From assembly GCF_026262505.1 (NCBI RefSeq), contig NC_067204.1, forward strand, positions 3,877,797 to 3,941,796: a DNA stretch of 64,000 nucleotides. Reading direction: 5' to 3'. Shown here piece after piece: positions 17,707-27,015 of the stretch. Both the position numbers and the translations under genes were made by a program. The number at the start of each line of letters is the position of its first letter. The stretch's first letter is position 1. The notes beneath the pieces were generated by a model that worked only from the letters and a program-made list of their open reading frames with translations, searched no databases and was not told the origin of the DNA. The DNA comes from Trichomonas vaginalis G3 (taxonomy: Eukaryota; Parabasalia; Trichomonadida; Trichomonadidae).

Positions 17707-18790
17707 TTAGAAGAATTTTCTTATTCTTTCTGGCATATTTTTGTCTTTCCAGTACTCCCGCTCTAATGGTCCCAGATGTGTTGGCTTCGACTCTCTCAAG
17801 TTCTTAGATGGTATAACATCTTCAACGCCTCCTTCATATCTTACTTTATAAGTGTCATCGTTTGTGTTATAGCCAAGTATTTCAATAACCACTCCTCGCT
17901 TTGCTTCGTCAATGGTTTCAGCAAGTTTGCCATTACTACTTTCGACTAATTTATGTCGAGGATAAAACGCAATAGAGTCGTCGCAGCTTTTATAAGATAT
18001 CCATTACCTTGCGTAGAGTCTACAATATAATAATTTCGACTTAACCTTAAACGTTTCTTTGTCAACGGTTTGTCGTCAAGAACTACACGAACTTTTGTAC
18101 CAGGAATGAGGGTAAATTGTGTTGAATTTCTGATATTTTGTGTTTGGCTTCGTTTCTTTTGTATATACTTTTCTTCTTGTTGTTGTGTCATTGAATTTGG
18201 TGTATGTCCTGTTGTAGAATGTGTTGAGGAATTATATACTTCGAGAAAATGTTTCATTGTTTCTTCGGTAAAGTCTCGCTCTTGGTTTAAATCTCTGAGA
18301 GTCCTTATGAAGCGGTTTATGATGCCGAGTATGTTATGGTTATGGTCTTCAGTAGTGTAGTGAGTTATGTTATGCTTAATGAGAAATTCTGTGATTTCAT
18401 TGCTGAGGTATGCACTGTCTTGGTCTGATGTTAAAGTACTTGGGTTATGTTCTGCTACAAACTTTTGTAAAACTCTTAACACTTCACGAGTTCCTTTATT
18501 TTTCATTGGATATGCATATGCTTTACGAGTGTTAACATTTATGAAGATGAGGAATGGTTTATGTCCTCCTTTTCTGCTTTGAATGAGAGTGTCAAATTGG
18601 TATGCGTCAGGAGTGTTGGAGTAAATTGGTAAAAAGTAGTCGTAAGGGTTTATTTTTGTTTGATGTACAACATTTTTGTCAAAGAACTTTTCACTTCAGC
18701 TCTGTTAGTAAATCCCCAACTCTTTGCAGCTTCATTGAACTTCTTAAATGACCTCCATGGATGTTGTTCGAATACTTCTTTCAAGCTCAT
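17707..18790 (-). pseudogene. Retroviral-type (rve) Maverick integrase, two frameshifts
   Basis: The N-terminal piece (18660-18790) begins MSLKEVFEQHPWRSFKKF. After a one-base shift near 18650, the core continues with QFDTLIQ (first Asp), TSDQDSAYLSN (second Asp) and LGIINRFIRTL. A second shift near 17985 leads to the chromodomain-like C-terminus (17707-17892: YKVRYEGGVEDVIPSKNL). The residue 36 positions after the second Asp, where the third catalytic acid (Glu) is expected, reads Asn (codon AAC). So this copy seems inactive on two counts, unless the breaks are assembly errors. Integration would then need enzyme from another element. Confidence 0.85.
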
Positions 18791-18809
18791 TTATGTAAAG
18801 TTAAAGATT

Positions 18810-21800
18810 TTAACCAACTCGTATCCAAGCGTGCATTGTTATATAAGGAGGCATATAATCTTTTCCATTACCTGCTGGGTCTGTAATACCAGCTACAACA
18901 TGTGTATGATTTCCTGCAGTTCCACAGAAAATACCTGTGCTAACATCTTTGGGGTCATCTGAGATATCATATCTGTTCATTCCCTGTCTATTCGAACCCG
19001 CTGCAAGATTTATATAACCTCTTTTTGTTATTGAATGTGAATGGTTTCCTTCCACAGATGTTCTTCCACTGAACCTATGCATATGTGAAGGAAGGTTTTC
19101 AATACCTATTTTCTTTGAACCTCCCATCTTCATTGACTGCGTATTAGTGTAGAATGGAAAACTGTCAACTATTTCATACCATCTACCACCAAATAAAGTG
19201 TTTGGATTTATTGGATTCATAGACGTATAAACAGCTCCTATAGGATATATTAAATCATATATGCTCATAACTCTATAAACATATTCTAAAGAACTTATGT
19301 CATTAAATACCATTTGGAATGTATCTCCCGGATGAAATGTTGCATTTGTTCCACTTTTATAATGTAATGTTAGTTCAATAGAATTATCCAAGAAAAATTC
19401 AAAAGTATCTGGTTGAAGACCTCTAACAAATTCAAATGGAGTTGCTGGTTCACCATTTATAATTTCTGTTGTAAATGTCATTGTATCTGGTTTCGAAAAT
19501 TTCTTTGTTAGTTCTGCATCCACATAAGTTTTATCTGCTTTCTTATCTAACATTGTTGGTAGTTCATATGCTTCAAAGTTTCTGGCATGACTTTCAATGT
19601 TCCTGCAACTCTTATCTAAACTGTTAAGAGTATCTTTTACGCTTGTACTTGGATTTTCTAATGGTGCACTTGAACCAAGGTCAAAGTTCAATATTATGTC
19701 GTCTGCTCTAACAGTAGTGAAGGATTTATGTGTATGGTTCTTGTCAGCTTTACTGTCTAATGTAGCTTGAAGTTCATTTATATCGGAGATGTTGTGTTTA
19801 TGAGATTTCAAAACTTTGTTCATTGCTTCGAGTTCAACTTTGTCAGCTTTACTTTTAATAGCATCTTCAAACGTTATTTTTGCCTTAACTCTCAAAGTAA
19901 ATCTTGGTTCAACTAATACACCGTTAACATTGAAAGTAGAGGCATAAATTTCACCGGTATAACCAAATGCTTCTGGTGCTTTAGCTACATCATACTGTAC
20001 AGTACAGCTTATGTCATAACCTTTAGCACGAATGTATTTATATCTTCTTTCATTAACATTTTTTGTCTTCGCTTCATCACTTCGTGTTAAATATCCATGG
20101 TAGTCCGTTATAATCTGTTCGTCTGAAGTTATATAATGAACATGGTTCTTGTCCGCTTTACTATTTAATGTAGCTTGAAGTTCATTTATATCGGAGATAT
20201 TGTGTTTATGAGATTTCAAAACTTTGTTCATTGCGTCAAGTTCATTTTTGTCCGCTTTACTATTTAATGTAGCTTGAAGTTCATTTATATCGGAGATATT
20301 GTGTTTATGTTCTTTATCTGCTTTTTCGGCTAATTTCTCTTCTATCTCATTTATTTCAAGTTCATGCCTACCACCACCTCCCGAAGAAGTATTTTTCTTC
20401 AGCTCTTGAAGAACGTCCACTTCGCCATCTTTGGTGTCAATAATGAGACTTTGTGTTAAAACCTTTCCTGTCTTAATGGATGTTTGTAAAACTTCTTCTT
20501 CACCGTGTTCGGGGTCATGGTCGTCATCATATCTTGTGAAATCAGAGATGTTGTCATACATTAAGCATATCTGTCTCAAAAGTTCTGCTATTTGAAACTG
20601 GAACGAAAGATATACAGAACTTTCATCATCTCCTAAAGTCAAGTCTGCTTTCTTAAGTATTTCTTGAATGTATGCAATGAGAACAGAGTACCTTGGAAAA
20701 TATTCGAACAATATTTCATTAGCTGTTGGTTTTGGTGGTTCTTCTGGAGTTTCTGTTGTTTCAGTTCCTTCTGTTGGAGTTTCTGCATCTCTTGACTTCA
20801 ATGCTCTTGCTCTCAAAGACCTAAATGTTAGAGCACCGGGTTTTACAAAGGACTTTATAAATGCTTTAATAGTTCCTGGTAAGTTATTGTTAGCATTAAG
20901 TAAGTTCCTTATGCTTCCATCATGTACGTCCATAGCACTATGTAAAAAATCTATACTTTTCTTGTAGTCAGCAATAGACTGACTGTGATTTTTTAAAGAT
21001 TTGTCAATACCTTTAAGCCAATCTTCATGCATGTCTGATACTGAGCCAAGAATATCATTTGCTTCCTTTAGTGTATTTTGTGCTTGTCGTAAAGTATCCA
21101 ATCCCGTACGTGCATTGTTTGCTATACGTCTTACAGTATCTATTTGACTCCTTGTTTCTTGCATCCAACCAGATAAAGTTTTAATAGTATCCGAACCATT
21201 TGAAATGAAGTTCAAAGCATTTTTAACGTCATTTAAAACTTCTTCACCAAGTACTGCCCATATCTTTCCGATTTGGTATTGAAGAACTCCATATGAAGCA
21301 GCTGTTAAACCAGTATTTATAAGGTCCCATATCCATGATTTAGCAGTTTTTCCATCCTTTCCATCCTTTCCATCCAAACCGTTTTCGCCTTGAGGTCCTT
21401 GTATTCCTTGTATTCCTTGTATTCCTTGTGGTCCTTGAGGTCCGGTGTCACCCTTCTCTCCTTTCAGTTCATCTTTATGTTCGTTATAATATTCTAATGT
21501 CATAAGGTGTACATCATTACTGCTACCAGCAACGCCAAGAATTTGTTTCTCATTCATGACTAAATTCTTTAAGCATTTAATGTTGTCGTCAAATCGAAAG
21601 CTCTTTAACAATTCAATGAGAACATTCAGTACTTTCACTAATGAGGCATCTACTGTAGAATTTATATATTGCACCGTTCCATCATTTATGATAGGAACCT
21701 TGCTTGTTGTAATGAATGGGTCATAAGTGTTAAAAGTATCGAAATCAATGACTTTTTTAGTTTTTCCATCGTCAATGACTAAATCATTGCCTTCAATGGT

Positions 21801-21878
21801 TAAAGTTGAGTTTTCGTTTACTAGTTCATGTGCTCTTCTTGCTTCATTTGTTTCATACGCATATGCAGCAATAGTCAT
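18810..21878 (-). CDS. Fibre-like protein with collagen repeat and phage tail-collar-type C-terminus (1022 aa)
   Basis: About 140 N-terminal residues are followed by a collagen-like Gly-X-Y run (about residues 140-178, including GDTGPQGPQGIQGIQG), a long helical region, and at least three copies of HKHNISDINELQATLNSKAD with SKADKN spacers. The C-terminal 150 residues hold YPIGAVYTSMNP, LFGGRWYEI, paired His motifs (GNHSHSI, GNHTHVV) and a final PPYITMHAWIRVG. That end is the signature of bacteriophage tail-collar/short-fibre domains. By family analogy this would be a trimeric surface fibre binding a host receptor. It is divergent (17 bp) from a penton-like gene. Confidence 0.85.
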   Translation of the reverse strand: MTIAAYAYETNEARRAHELVNENSTLTIEGNDLVIDDGKTKKVIDFDTFNTYDPFITTSKVPIINDGTVQYINSTVDASLVKVLNVLIELLKSFRFDDNIKCLKNLVMNEKQILGVAGSSNDVHLMTLEYYNEHKDELKGEKGDTGPQGPQGIQGIQGIQGPQGENGLDGKDGKDGKTAKSWIWDLINTGLTAASYGVLQYQIGKIWAVLGEEVLNDVKNALNFISNGSDTIKTLSGWMQETRSQIDTVRRIANNARTGLDTLRQAQNTLKEANDILGSVSDMHEDWLKGIDKSLKNHSQSIADYKKSIDFLHSAMDVHDGSIRNLLNANNNLPGTIKAFIKSFVKPGALTFRSLRARALKSRDAETPTEGTETTETPEEPPKPTANEILFEYFPRYSVLIAYIQEILKKADLTLGDDESSVYLSFQFQIAELLRQICLMYDNISDFTRYDDDHDPEHGEEEVLQTSIKTGKVLTQSLIIDTKDGEVDVLQELKKNTSSGGGGRHELEINEIEEKLAEKADKEHKHNISDINELQATLNSKADKNELDAMNKVLKSHKHNISDINELQATLNSKADKNHVHYITSDEQIITDYHGYLTRSDEAKTKNVNERRYKYIRAKGYDISCTVQYDVAKAPEAFGYTGEIYASTFNVNGVLVEPRFTLRVKAKITFEDAIKSKADKVELEAMNKVLKSHKHNISDINELQATLDSKADKNHTHKSFTTVRADDIILNFDLGSSAPLENPSTSVKDTLNSLDKSCRNIESHARNFEAYELPTMLDKKADKTYVDAELTKKFSKPDTMTFTTEIINGEPATPFEFVRGLQPDTFEFFLDNSIELTLHYKSGTNATFHPGDTFQMVFNDISSLEYVYRVMSIYDLIYPIGAVYTSMNPINPNTLFGGRWYEIVDSFPFYTNTQSMKMGGSKKIGIENLPSHMHRFSGRTSVEGNHSHSITKRGYINLAAGSNRQGMNRYDISDDPKDVSTGIFCGTAGNHTHVVAGITDPAGNGKDYMPPYITMHAWIRVG

Positions 21879-21895
21879 ATTTTAATGAGAATAAA

Positions 21896-22672
21896 ATGTT
21901 GTTCTATTTGCAAAGTACAGACCCAAACGAATACGGAATAGTAAAGCTACAAACAAACTTAGGTCTTCAGAATGAAGCACTTGCTTTCAGAGTTGTTGAC
22001 TTCAATACTATCGCAACTTTTGTCATAACAGATGAAACAGATTTCATGGAGTTTGAAATAGATGGAAAGAAGCACGAAATAAGATTTCACAATAATGTAG
22101 AATATAAGATGGAAACATTAGCTGGAGTGTTAAATGCTCTCATAAATACTACAATAAACAAGGATAACGAAGAAAACTTAATGAATGTTAAACTTATTGC
22201 AGGAGTTTTGAAGTTCAGTTATGCAAAGGAGTTTAAGATAACACGAATGAGTCATAGAGTTCAATTGCTTCTGGGTGCATACCATATGACATTTCCTTTG
22301 AAAAGTGTTGACAAAACGATTGAGATGAAATCTGTTCCATACGTATGTTATGGTAATTGTTTGTACATTGAGTCTAAAATAGCTAATGTCACAGGCATTT
22401 CAGGAGTTAATAGTAAAGGTTCAGTAGAATATAAGTCTTTCTGTTATGCAGTCAATTCAATGTTCATTCCAAACGTTCCTGTCATAGCAACTCATTTAGG
22501 TAAATGGATTCGCATTAGTCCTCATAATTTGAAAGACATGCAATTCAGACTTGTTGACTTTCAAGGCGAGCCTGTAGAACTGAAGGCACCAGTGCGAATG
22601 ACTGTTGAAGTTGACTTTTTAGAAAATATTAAATGCAACAGCTTACAAGAGAACTCAGAGCTAAAAATATAA
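21896..22672 (+). CDS. Penton-like minor capsid protein (258 aa)
   Basis: The size, beta-rich profile and the C-terminal pattern MQFRLVDFQGEPVELKAPVRMTV fit the single jelly-roll minor capsid (penton) protein of Polintons. The Mav2 protein at 51778-52584 has the same length and end pattern (INLTLVDANFVPVKLLCPMYLSM). Assignment is by pattern and context rather than search. It starts 17 bp from the divergent fibre gene. The last 40 bp overlap the next gene. Confidence 0.7.
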   Translation: MLFYLQSTDPNEYGIVKLQTNLGLQNEALAFRVVDFNTIATFVITDETDFMEFEIDGKKHEIRFHNNVEYKMETLAGVLNALINTTINKDNEENLMNVKLIAGVLKFSYAKEFKITRMSHRVQLLLGAYHMTFPLKSVDKTIEMKSVPYVCYGNCLYIESKIANVTGISGVNSKGSVEYKSFCYAVNSMFIPNVPVIATHLGKWIRISPHNLKDMQFRLVDFQGEPVELKAPVRMTVEVDFLENIKCNSLQENSELKI

Positions 22673-22902
22673 AGTATGAATGTTATGTATTAGGTCATGA
22701 ACTTTGGTTGTTGCTGTTTGATGAAACAAATGAATTAGTTATGTCAGTCAAGAGAACAGAAAAAGGCGTCAAAGGCGCCGAGCGCAAAGCGCTATATTGT
22801 GTTAGTGAAAACTGCACCAAGTCAATAAGATTAGGTTTGCATTATGAAGATGAGTTCGATACTGTTGAAGAAGTTTTGGATAGATATTACAAATTGCTTT
22901 AA
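22633..22902 (+). CDS. Small protein, unknown function (89 aa)
   Basis: It overlaps the end of the penton-like gene by 40 bp in another frame. The product has an N-terminal beta segment with YVLGHELWLLLFDETNELVM and an acidic C-terminus. Overlap at the ends of genes is common in these compact elements. No family recognised. Confidence 0.55.
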   Translation: MQQLTRELRAKNIKYECYVLGHELWLLLFDETNELVMSVKRTEKGVKGAERKALYCVSENCTKSIRLGLHYEDEFDTVEEVLDRYYKLL

Positions 22903-23513
22903 TTTACTAAAACATATTTCAAACAAAGTTTATATTCTGTTGAAAGTTTTGTATATTCATTCGAATATTTATACTTAAACTCAACTCCTGTAGTTCCTGG
23001 TGTTTCAATGATGCGGATGTTACCTATTTTCATGAATGGTGGCGTTTGACCACAGCATTCGATTTCAGGGTCGAGATAGTCAATGACACATTGTTTCCCT
23101 GTTATTCGTGATATAACATTTTCAAGGTCCTCCTTTGTTAGAATTATTTGGTTCTTGCTTATAAGATTTGTCAAAAGCTTCTTATCGTCTTTGAGTAAAA
23201 TTGTTTGGTATAACTGAAGAAGGTAATGGTCTACGTTATCTGAAGGATTTGTTTGAACATTTGTGTAAGGGTTGTCGTTGGCTTCTCTTGAAAGAACTTG
23301 GTCCAGTGGTGGATACTCTAACTTAACATCTGATGTAGCGTTAGCGTTTGAAGCTGAGTTTAAATTCACGGATTTCAGTTCTGGTTCTTTTTCTTTCAAA
23401 CACTCTGAACTATAGTTCTTTATGACAATATTGTTTGTCGTTCGTGAGTCAACATTTGATGTTGGTTCAATTGGAACATTAACGGCACCAGCTAAGATGG
23501 ATTTGCTTCTCAT
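22899..23513 (-). CDS. Conserved Maverick protein with ECCG/SCCG motif (204 aa)
   Basis: It is homologous to 51192-51773 in Mav2. Both have a disordered N-terminal third, a helical stretch with VDHYLLQLYQTILL / EKICQALGIMLNLV, then a beta domain with DPEIECCGQTPPFMKIGNIRII / EPDVSCCGVSYNVIDKIYVM and a strand-rich end. Function unknown. It overlaps the preceding gene by 4 bp, convergently, and sits beside a capsid gene in both elements, so a virion or assembly role is likely. Confidence 0.65.
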   Translation of the reverse strand: MRSKSILAGAVNVPIEPTSNVDSRTTNNIVIKNYSSECLKEKEPELKSVNLNSASNANATSDVKLEYPPLDQVLSREANDNPYTNVQTNPSDNVDHYLLQLYQTILLKDDKKLLTNLISKNQIILTKEDLENVISRITGKQCVIDYLDPEIECCGQTPPFMKIGNIRIIETPGTTGVEFKYKYSNEYTKLSTEYKLCLKYVLVN

Positions 23514-23538
23514 TTCATATAGAATAAAAACCTTTTAT

Positions 23539-23940
23539 ATGTATGAAATGAACAATATACTCGACAAGGGTTTGAATGTAAAGCTAACGAATGAAAATAT
23601 TGTTGAATTCACTGAGACAGGAGCTGTGTATAAAGATGTAGAACTACTGAACAAAAGAGCTAAGGGAAGAAGCAGGAACATGAACAAAGGGTGGAAGCCT
23701 ATAAAAATTTATGTCAATGATGGCTCAGGAGGTTCAAACATAAAGTATGCAGAAAGTTATAGAGTTTATGCTCTCAAAGGTGAAAAGCCTTCATTTAAGA
23801 ACAGCTATTCTAACGCATATCCTCAAAAGCTAACGGATGGAGAAGTGGATGATATGAATGACAGCAAAAATATTAACAGAAATGGCGACAGAGATGCATG
23901 GAATTTGTTTACCATCAGTCAATTGAAGGTTAAACTTTAA
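23539..23940 (+). CDS. Small protein, unknown function (133 aa)
   Basis: The start at 23539 (MYEMNNIL) fits the gene spacing; the frame is open further upstream but there overlaps the divergent gene at 22899-23513. The product has a basic centre (RAKGRSRNMNKGWKP) and a beta-rich end. No family recognised. The last codons overlap the packaging ATPase gene by 4 bp. Confidence 0.6.
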   Translation: MYEMNNILDKGLNVKLTNENIVEFTETGAVYKDVELLNKRAKGRSRNMNKGWKPIKIYVNDGSGGSNIKYAESYRVYALKGEKPSFKNSYSNAYPQKLTDGEVDDMNDSKNINRNGDRDAWNLFTISQLKVKL

Positions 23941-24824
23941 AACAATGTTGGTCGTTCCCATGGAATATTTTTGACTTTAATGGTATTAGTCATGATATGA
24001 ATCTCAAGGTATGAACGAGGAGAGATGAGAGACTTATATGCTTCCCAAATTTCTTCAAAAGGTAATGTTATACCTGACTGTTTCCAAATGAGTTCAATAT
24101 CATAACGTGAGAAACCTTGAAAGATAACGAAGTCAGTTATGAGACGTTTTATGTTTAAAGCTAAAAACCTCCATGTTTGCATAAGTATTGCTACAGTTAA
24201 GTGGTAATGTCTGACTTTAGTAATGATATTAGCTAATGGTGAGTCTGGTTTTGACACTAAACCTTTACCAGCGAAGTCGTCGCAAACGAGCAGAGTGTTT
24301 GAAGGATATTTTTTGAAGGGGTATTTTGAAAGTTTTGATAGAATGTAGTTTGTCAGTCGTTTCATATCGTAAACTCCTGAGTACTGACGTAAGTGGTGTT
24401 TGTCAATAATTCTTTCCATCTCCTCAGAAGTCTTTTGCATTCCTGACTGTATAAATTCAACGATGGCATAATATTTCCTCTTACGTCGAATGTAACGTTG
24501 AAGAAATTCAATGAGTTCACTGTCTGGAACTTTAACGACAGAGGCTTGAACTTTTGACATAAATGTTTTCGCTGTTGAGTCCATAGAGTCTGAAGTTGCT
24601 GATATAATGATTTGGTCATAATATGAGTCATTTCCTAAACGTTCTGTTATGAGTATATGACGAATTAAATTAAATGTCTTACCTGAACCCATCTTTCCAC
24701 AATAGAAATAAACGCCATTTGAACAGAACTCATAGTCCTTACTGAAAGGAAGAATGAGAGAAGAGTTAAGTTTGTCTGTAGTTTCATTCATGTCTTCATC
24801 TACGTCATGTATTAAATGCTTCAT
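23937..24824 (-). CDS. Genome-packaging ATPase, FtsK-HerA/A32-like (295 aa)
   Basis: Walker A is GKMGSGKT at residues 43-50; Walker B is NTLLVCDDFAG near residues 177-187, with the Asp pair. These, with the length and context, match the DNA-packaging motor of Polintons and large DNA viruses. A downstream QTWRF and a FPFEEIW-containing segment resemble the end of the family. The gene is intact. Mav2 has a broken homologue at 54815-55687. It is divergent from the gene at 24841, with only 16 bp between the starts, so the promoters must overlap. Confidence 0.9.
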   Translation of the reverse strand: MKHLIHDVDEDMNETTDKLNSSLILPFSKDYEFCSNGVYFYCGKMGSGKTFNLIRHILITERLGNDSYYDQIIISATSDSMDSTAKTFMSKVQASVVKVPDSELIEFLQRYIRRKRKYYAIVEFIQSGMQKTSEEMERIIDKHHLRQYSGVYDMKRLTNYILSKLSKYPFKKYPSNTLLVCDDFAGKGLVSKPDSPLANIITKVRHYHLTVAILMQTWRFLALNIKRLITDFVIFQGFSRYDIELIWKQSGITLPFEEIWEAYKSLISPRSYLEIHIMTNTIKVKNIPWERPTLF

Positions 24825-24840
24825 TTTATCTCCATTAAAA

Positions 24841-25722
24841 ATGCAAGTCAGAAATATTCAGAACATAGCACCGAGTCTAACTGACAAGAGTATAAAGATA
24901 TACTATGAACACGTTATGATGAAACCTACCAAAATTCAAGAAAGTCAGTATACTTATGAATATCCAAGGCACTGGGTAGAGTATGTAGGAGGTGAGAAAG
25001 CTATTGAAATCAGACAGGTTCGAAGTATTCCAGCAGGAAGAACAATATTATTGAAGAACTTTAATGTTTTGAGGTATAATGATGAAACAAAGAAGCAAGA
25101 TAGTTTTCCTGTTGCTGTGTATGTGAACCTAGACACAGGAGATGACATGAAAGTTTTTAACACAAAGCTTCAAACGGTAGTGAGAGAACAACTGACTGCG
25201 GAAGGACATCCATTACCTTCAGAAGTTAGCATAGCATATAATTTTGAAACAAACTCAATAGATTTTAAAGTCATCTCTGCAAAGAAGTCAGGTTTTACAT
25301 TTAATGAAGCAGATGTATATTCGAATGAAAACTTCAAAGCTATTGCATGGTTAGATAATGACGATTGCTTTAAGAAAATATTTAAATTCAGTGACTCAAA
25401 GATGTCAATAGATGACCTTCGTGGAATGTTACCATCGACGTTTACAGTTGAAGGTTCAGCAGGATTGCTTACAAGATTGTCAATTGGTGGTATTTGGTCT
25501 CGTGAGAACATTGTTATAAAATCCAGTATAAGTGAATTTGCTGAAGAATCTATATTATGTCTTTCAAACTACATGTATTCGCCACCGAAGCATTATAGTA
25601 TAACAAACTTTGTCAGTAAGTTTAACATAAGACTTGTCGAACCTTCTTCAATGAAAGATGTTGTGCTACCTAAAGATGGAAAGGATGGACTCATTATTGA
25701 GATGATTTTAATAGCATATTAA
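24841..25722 (+). CDS. Virion-associated protein, paralogue of the 9109-9966 product (293 aa)
   Basis: The ATG at 24841 is chosen; upstream codons belong to the divergent ATPase region. Shared segments (GIWSRENIVIKSS, and PKHYSITNFVSKFNIRLV) link it to 9109-9966. It is followed immediately (stop TAA, then ATG) by the 65-residue gene, so the three genes up to 26433 look co-transcribed. A structural role is inferred from context. Confidence 0.65.
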   Translation: MQVRNIQNIAPSLTDKSIKIYYEHVMMKPTKIQESQYTYEYPRHWVEYVGGEKAIEIRQVRSIPAGRTILLKNFNVLRYNDETKKQDSFPVAVYVNLDTGDDMKVFNTKLQTVVREQLTAEGHPLPSEVSIAYNFETNSIDFKVISAKKSGFTFNEADVYSNENFKAIAWLDNDDCFKKIFKFSDSKMSIDDLRGMLPSTFTVEGSAGLLTRLSIGGIWSRENIVIKSSISEFAEESILCLSNYMYSPPKHYSITNFVSKFNIRLVEPSSMKDVVLPKDGKDGLIIEMILIAY

Positions 25723-25920
25723 ATGAGCTTGTTCTTGAAGGTCATTCATGATGAAATAACTGTTGTAGAAGATGTTAGCAATTGTTCAGACATTTTGAAG
25801 CGAATAGATGATATAAGAAAGAAGTTTATGAATGAGAATGTTTATGTTTCATTGACTTTCTCCAGTAACGAGAACTTTTATGAGATAATATTGAAGAGAG
25901 ATGATTTTAATATGGTGTAA
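25723..25920 (+). CDS. Small protein, unknown function (65 aa)
   Basis: A short acidic protein with alternating strand and helix segments (FLKVIHDEITVVED, ILKRIDDIRKKF). It fits exactly between the neighbouring genes, and its stop (TAA) directly precedes the next ATG. The exact packing supports it as a real gene. Confidence 0.6.
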   Translation: MSLFLKVIHDEITVVEDVSNCSDILKRIDDIRKKFMNENVYVSLTFSSNENFYEIILKRDDFNMV

Positions 25921-26433
25921 ATGGTAGCTTGGGCAGCTTTAGGCGCAATGGGAACAAAAGCATTAGCATTTGGAGCAAAAGCACTTGGAGCTTATGACGC
26001 AGTAAATAAAATGAGTGGAGGAAGAGTTTCGAAGACATTAGATGCAAATAAAGGAAAGATTGGAGGCTGGGTTGCAAAGAAGTTAAGATTAAATAAAATA
26101 GGACTCATAAATAAAGCATCCAATTTGGTTGCGACTGAGTCAGAAAATGCTTTAGGAAAGGACGATGAGTTTGCAAAACACGCAAAAGACTTTAATGACC
26201 AGATGAAAGGTGAAACAATGCATTTAAATAGAGTCGATGGAACTCTTCCTCCACCAGTAGTTCTTCCGTATGGTCCCTATGGAATGTATGGAAACCCTTA
26301 CGAAAGACCATTTGACCCATTGACTGGTGGAAGTAATTGGTATCATTACGGACGAAGAAGAAAGACAGTCAAGTTGGAGACAGACGTGAAGAAAGCAACT
26401 AAAAAGAAACCAAGGAAGAGAGTTATAAAGTAA
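25921..26433 (+). CDS. Ala-rich basic protein, possible minor virion or core protein (170 aa)
   Basis: The N-terminus is a hydrophobic/Ala-rich amphipathic stretch (AWAALGAMGTKALAFGAKALGAYDAV), the middle is charged, followed by a Pro/Gly/Tyr-rich segment (LPYGPYGMYGNPYERPF) and a very basic tail (KKATKKKPRKRVIK). The profile suits a capsid-interior or membrane-active protein like those of adenovirus-type viruses; this is analogy only. The last codons lie in the right TIR. Confidence 0.6.
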   Translation: MVAWAALGAMGTKALAFGAKALGAYDAVNKMSGGRVSKTLDANKGKIGGWVAKKLRLNKIGLINKASNLVATESENALGKDDEFAKHAKDFNDQMKGETMHLNRVDGTLPPPVVLPYGPYGMYGNPYERPFDPLTGGSNWYHYGRRRKTVKLETDVKKATKKKPRKRVIK

Positions 26434-26444
26434 TGAATTCAACG

Positions 26445-26490
26445 GGTGAAAAAAGAGGTGAAAAAACAGGTGAGATCTCACCACTTCACC
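26445..26490 (-). promoter_or_regulatory. GGTGA-type five-half-site palindromic element (right TIR)
   Basis: The inverted twin of 5927-5972, just after the stop of the 170-residue gene and before the 3' end of the TIR gene. The outer flank is TAAATTTATTTTTG. Confidence 0.7.
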
Positions 26491-26580
26491 TAAATTTATT
26501 TTTGCGCTATGTTTTCATACGTGTGAGGGTGGTGATATCATTAATTTTTAAATAAATGTGGGAACAAAAATAAAGCATAT

Positions 26581-27015
26581 CTACTCAACAGGAATGAGAC
26601 CCTTACTGACTATGTATTCGTTTAATGCTTGATGAAAACAATGGTACATATTATCGTATGGGTATACACAACGTCTGTTTCCATCGTCATCGTATATGTA
26701 GAGCTCAAATCCAGTCCAACCTTCTTTTGTACAATATGTAGCTTTATTTAAGTATGCATTTATGTAGATAAGGCAATTTTCTTCATCGCTCCAGAAATAA
26801 TTTTTCGTCATTGTTGAAATAGTTTTCGTTCCTCTACGTCCATAAGGAATGTATGCAATAAATTTAGCATCATAAGGTATTATAATATATTCAGGGTTTC
26901 TTTCATCGTCAATGGGTCTGTCTTTGTTAAAATGCATGTTTCTCAGTTTTACTTGAGTTTTGAATAGTTCACGGAAACGTTCTGGGAAAGAGTCATAGTA
27001 AATGTAGTCAGACAT
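26581..27015 (-). CDS. TIR-encoded protein, right copy (144 aa), function unknown
   Basis: The protein is identical to that of 5402-5836. It reads inwards from the right end, converging on the gene at 25921-26433. Identity of the two copies at protein level indicates very recent common origin or homogenisation of the TIRs. Confidence 0.8.
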   Translation of the reverse strand: MSDYIYYDSFPERFRELFKTQVKLRNMHFNKDRPIDDERNPEYIIIPYDAKFIAYIPYGRRGTKTISTMTKNYFWSDEENCLIYINAYLNKATYCTKEGWTGFELYIYDDDGNRRCVYPYDNMYHCFHQALNEYIVSKGLIPVE

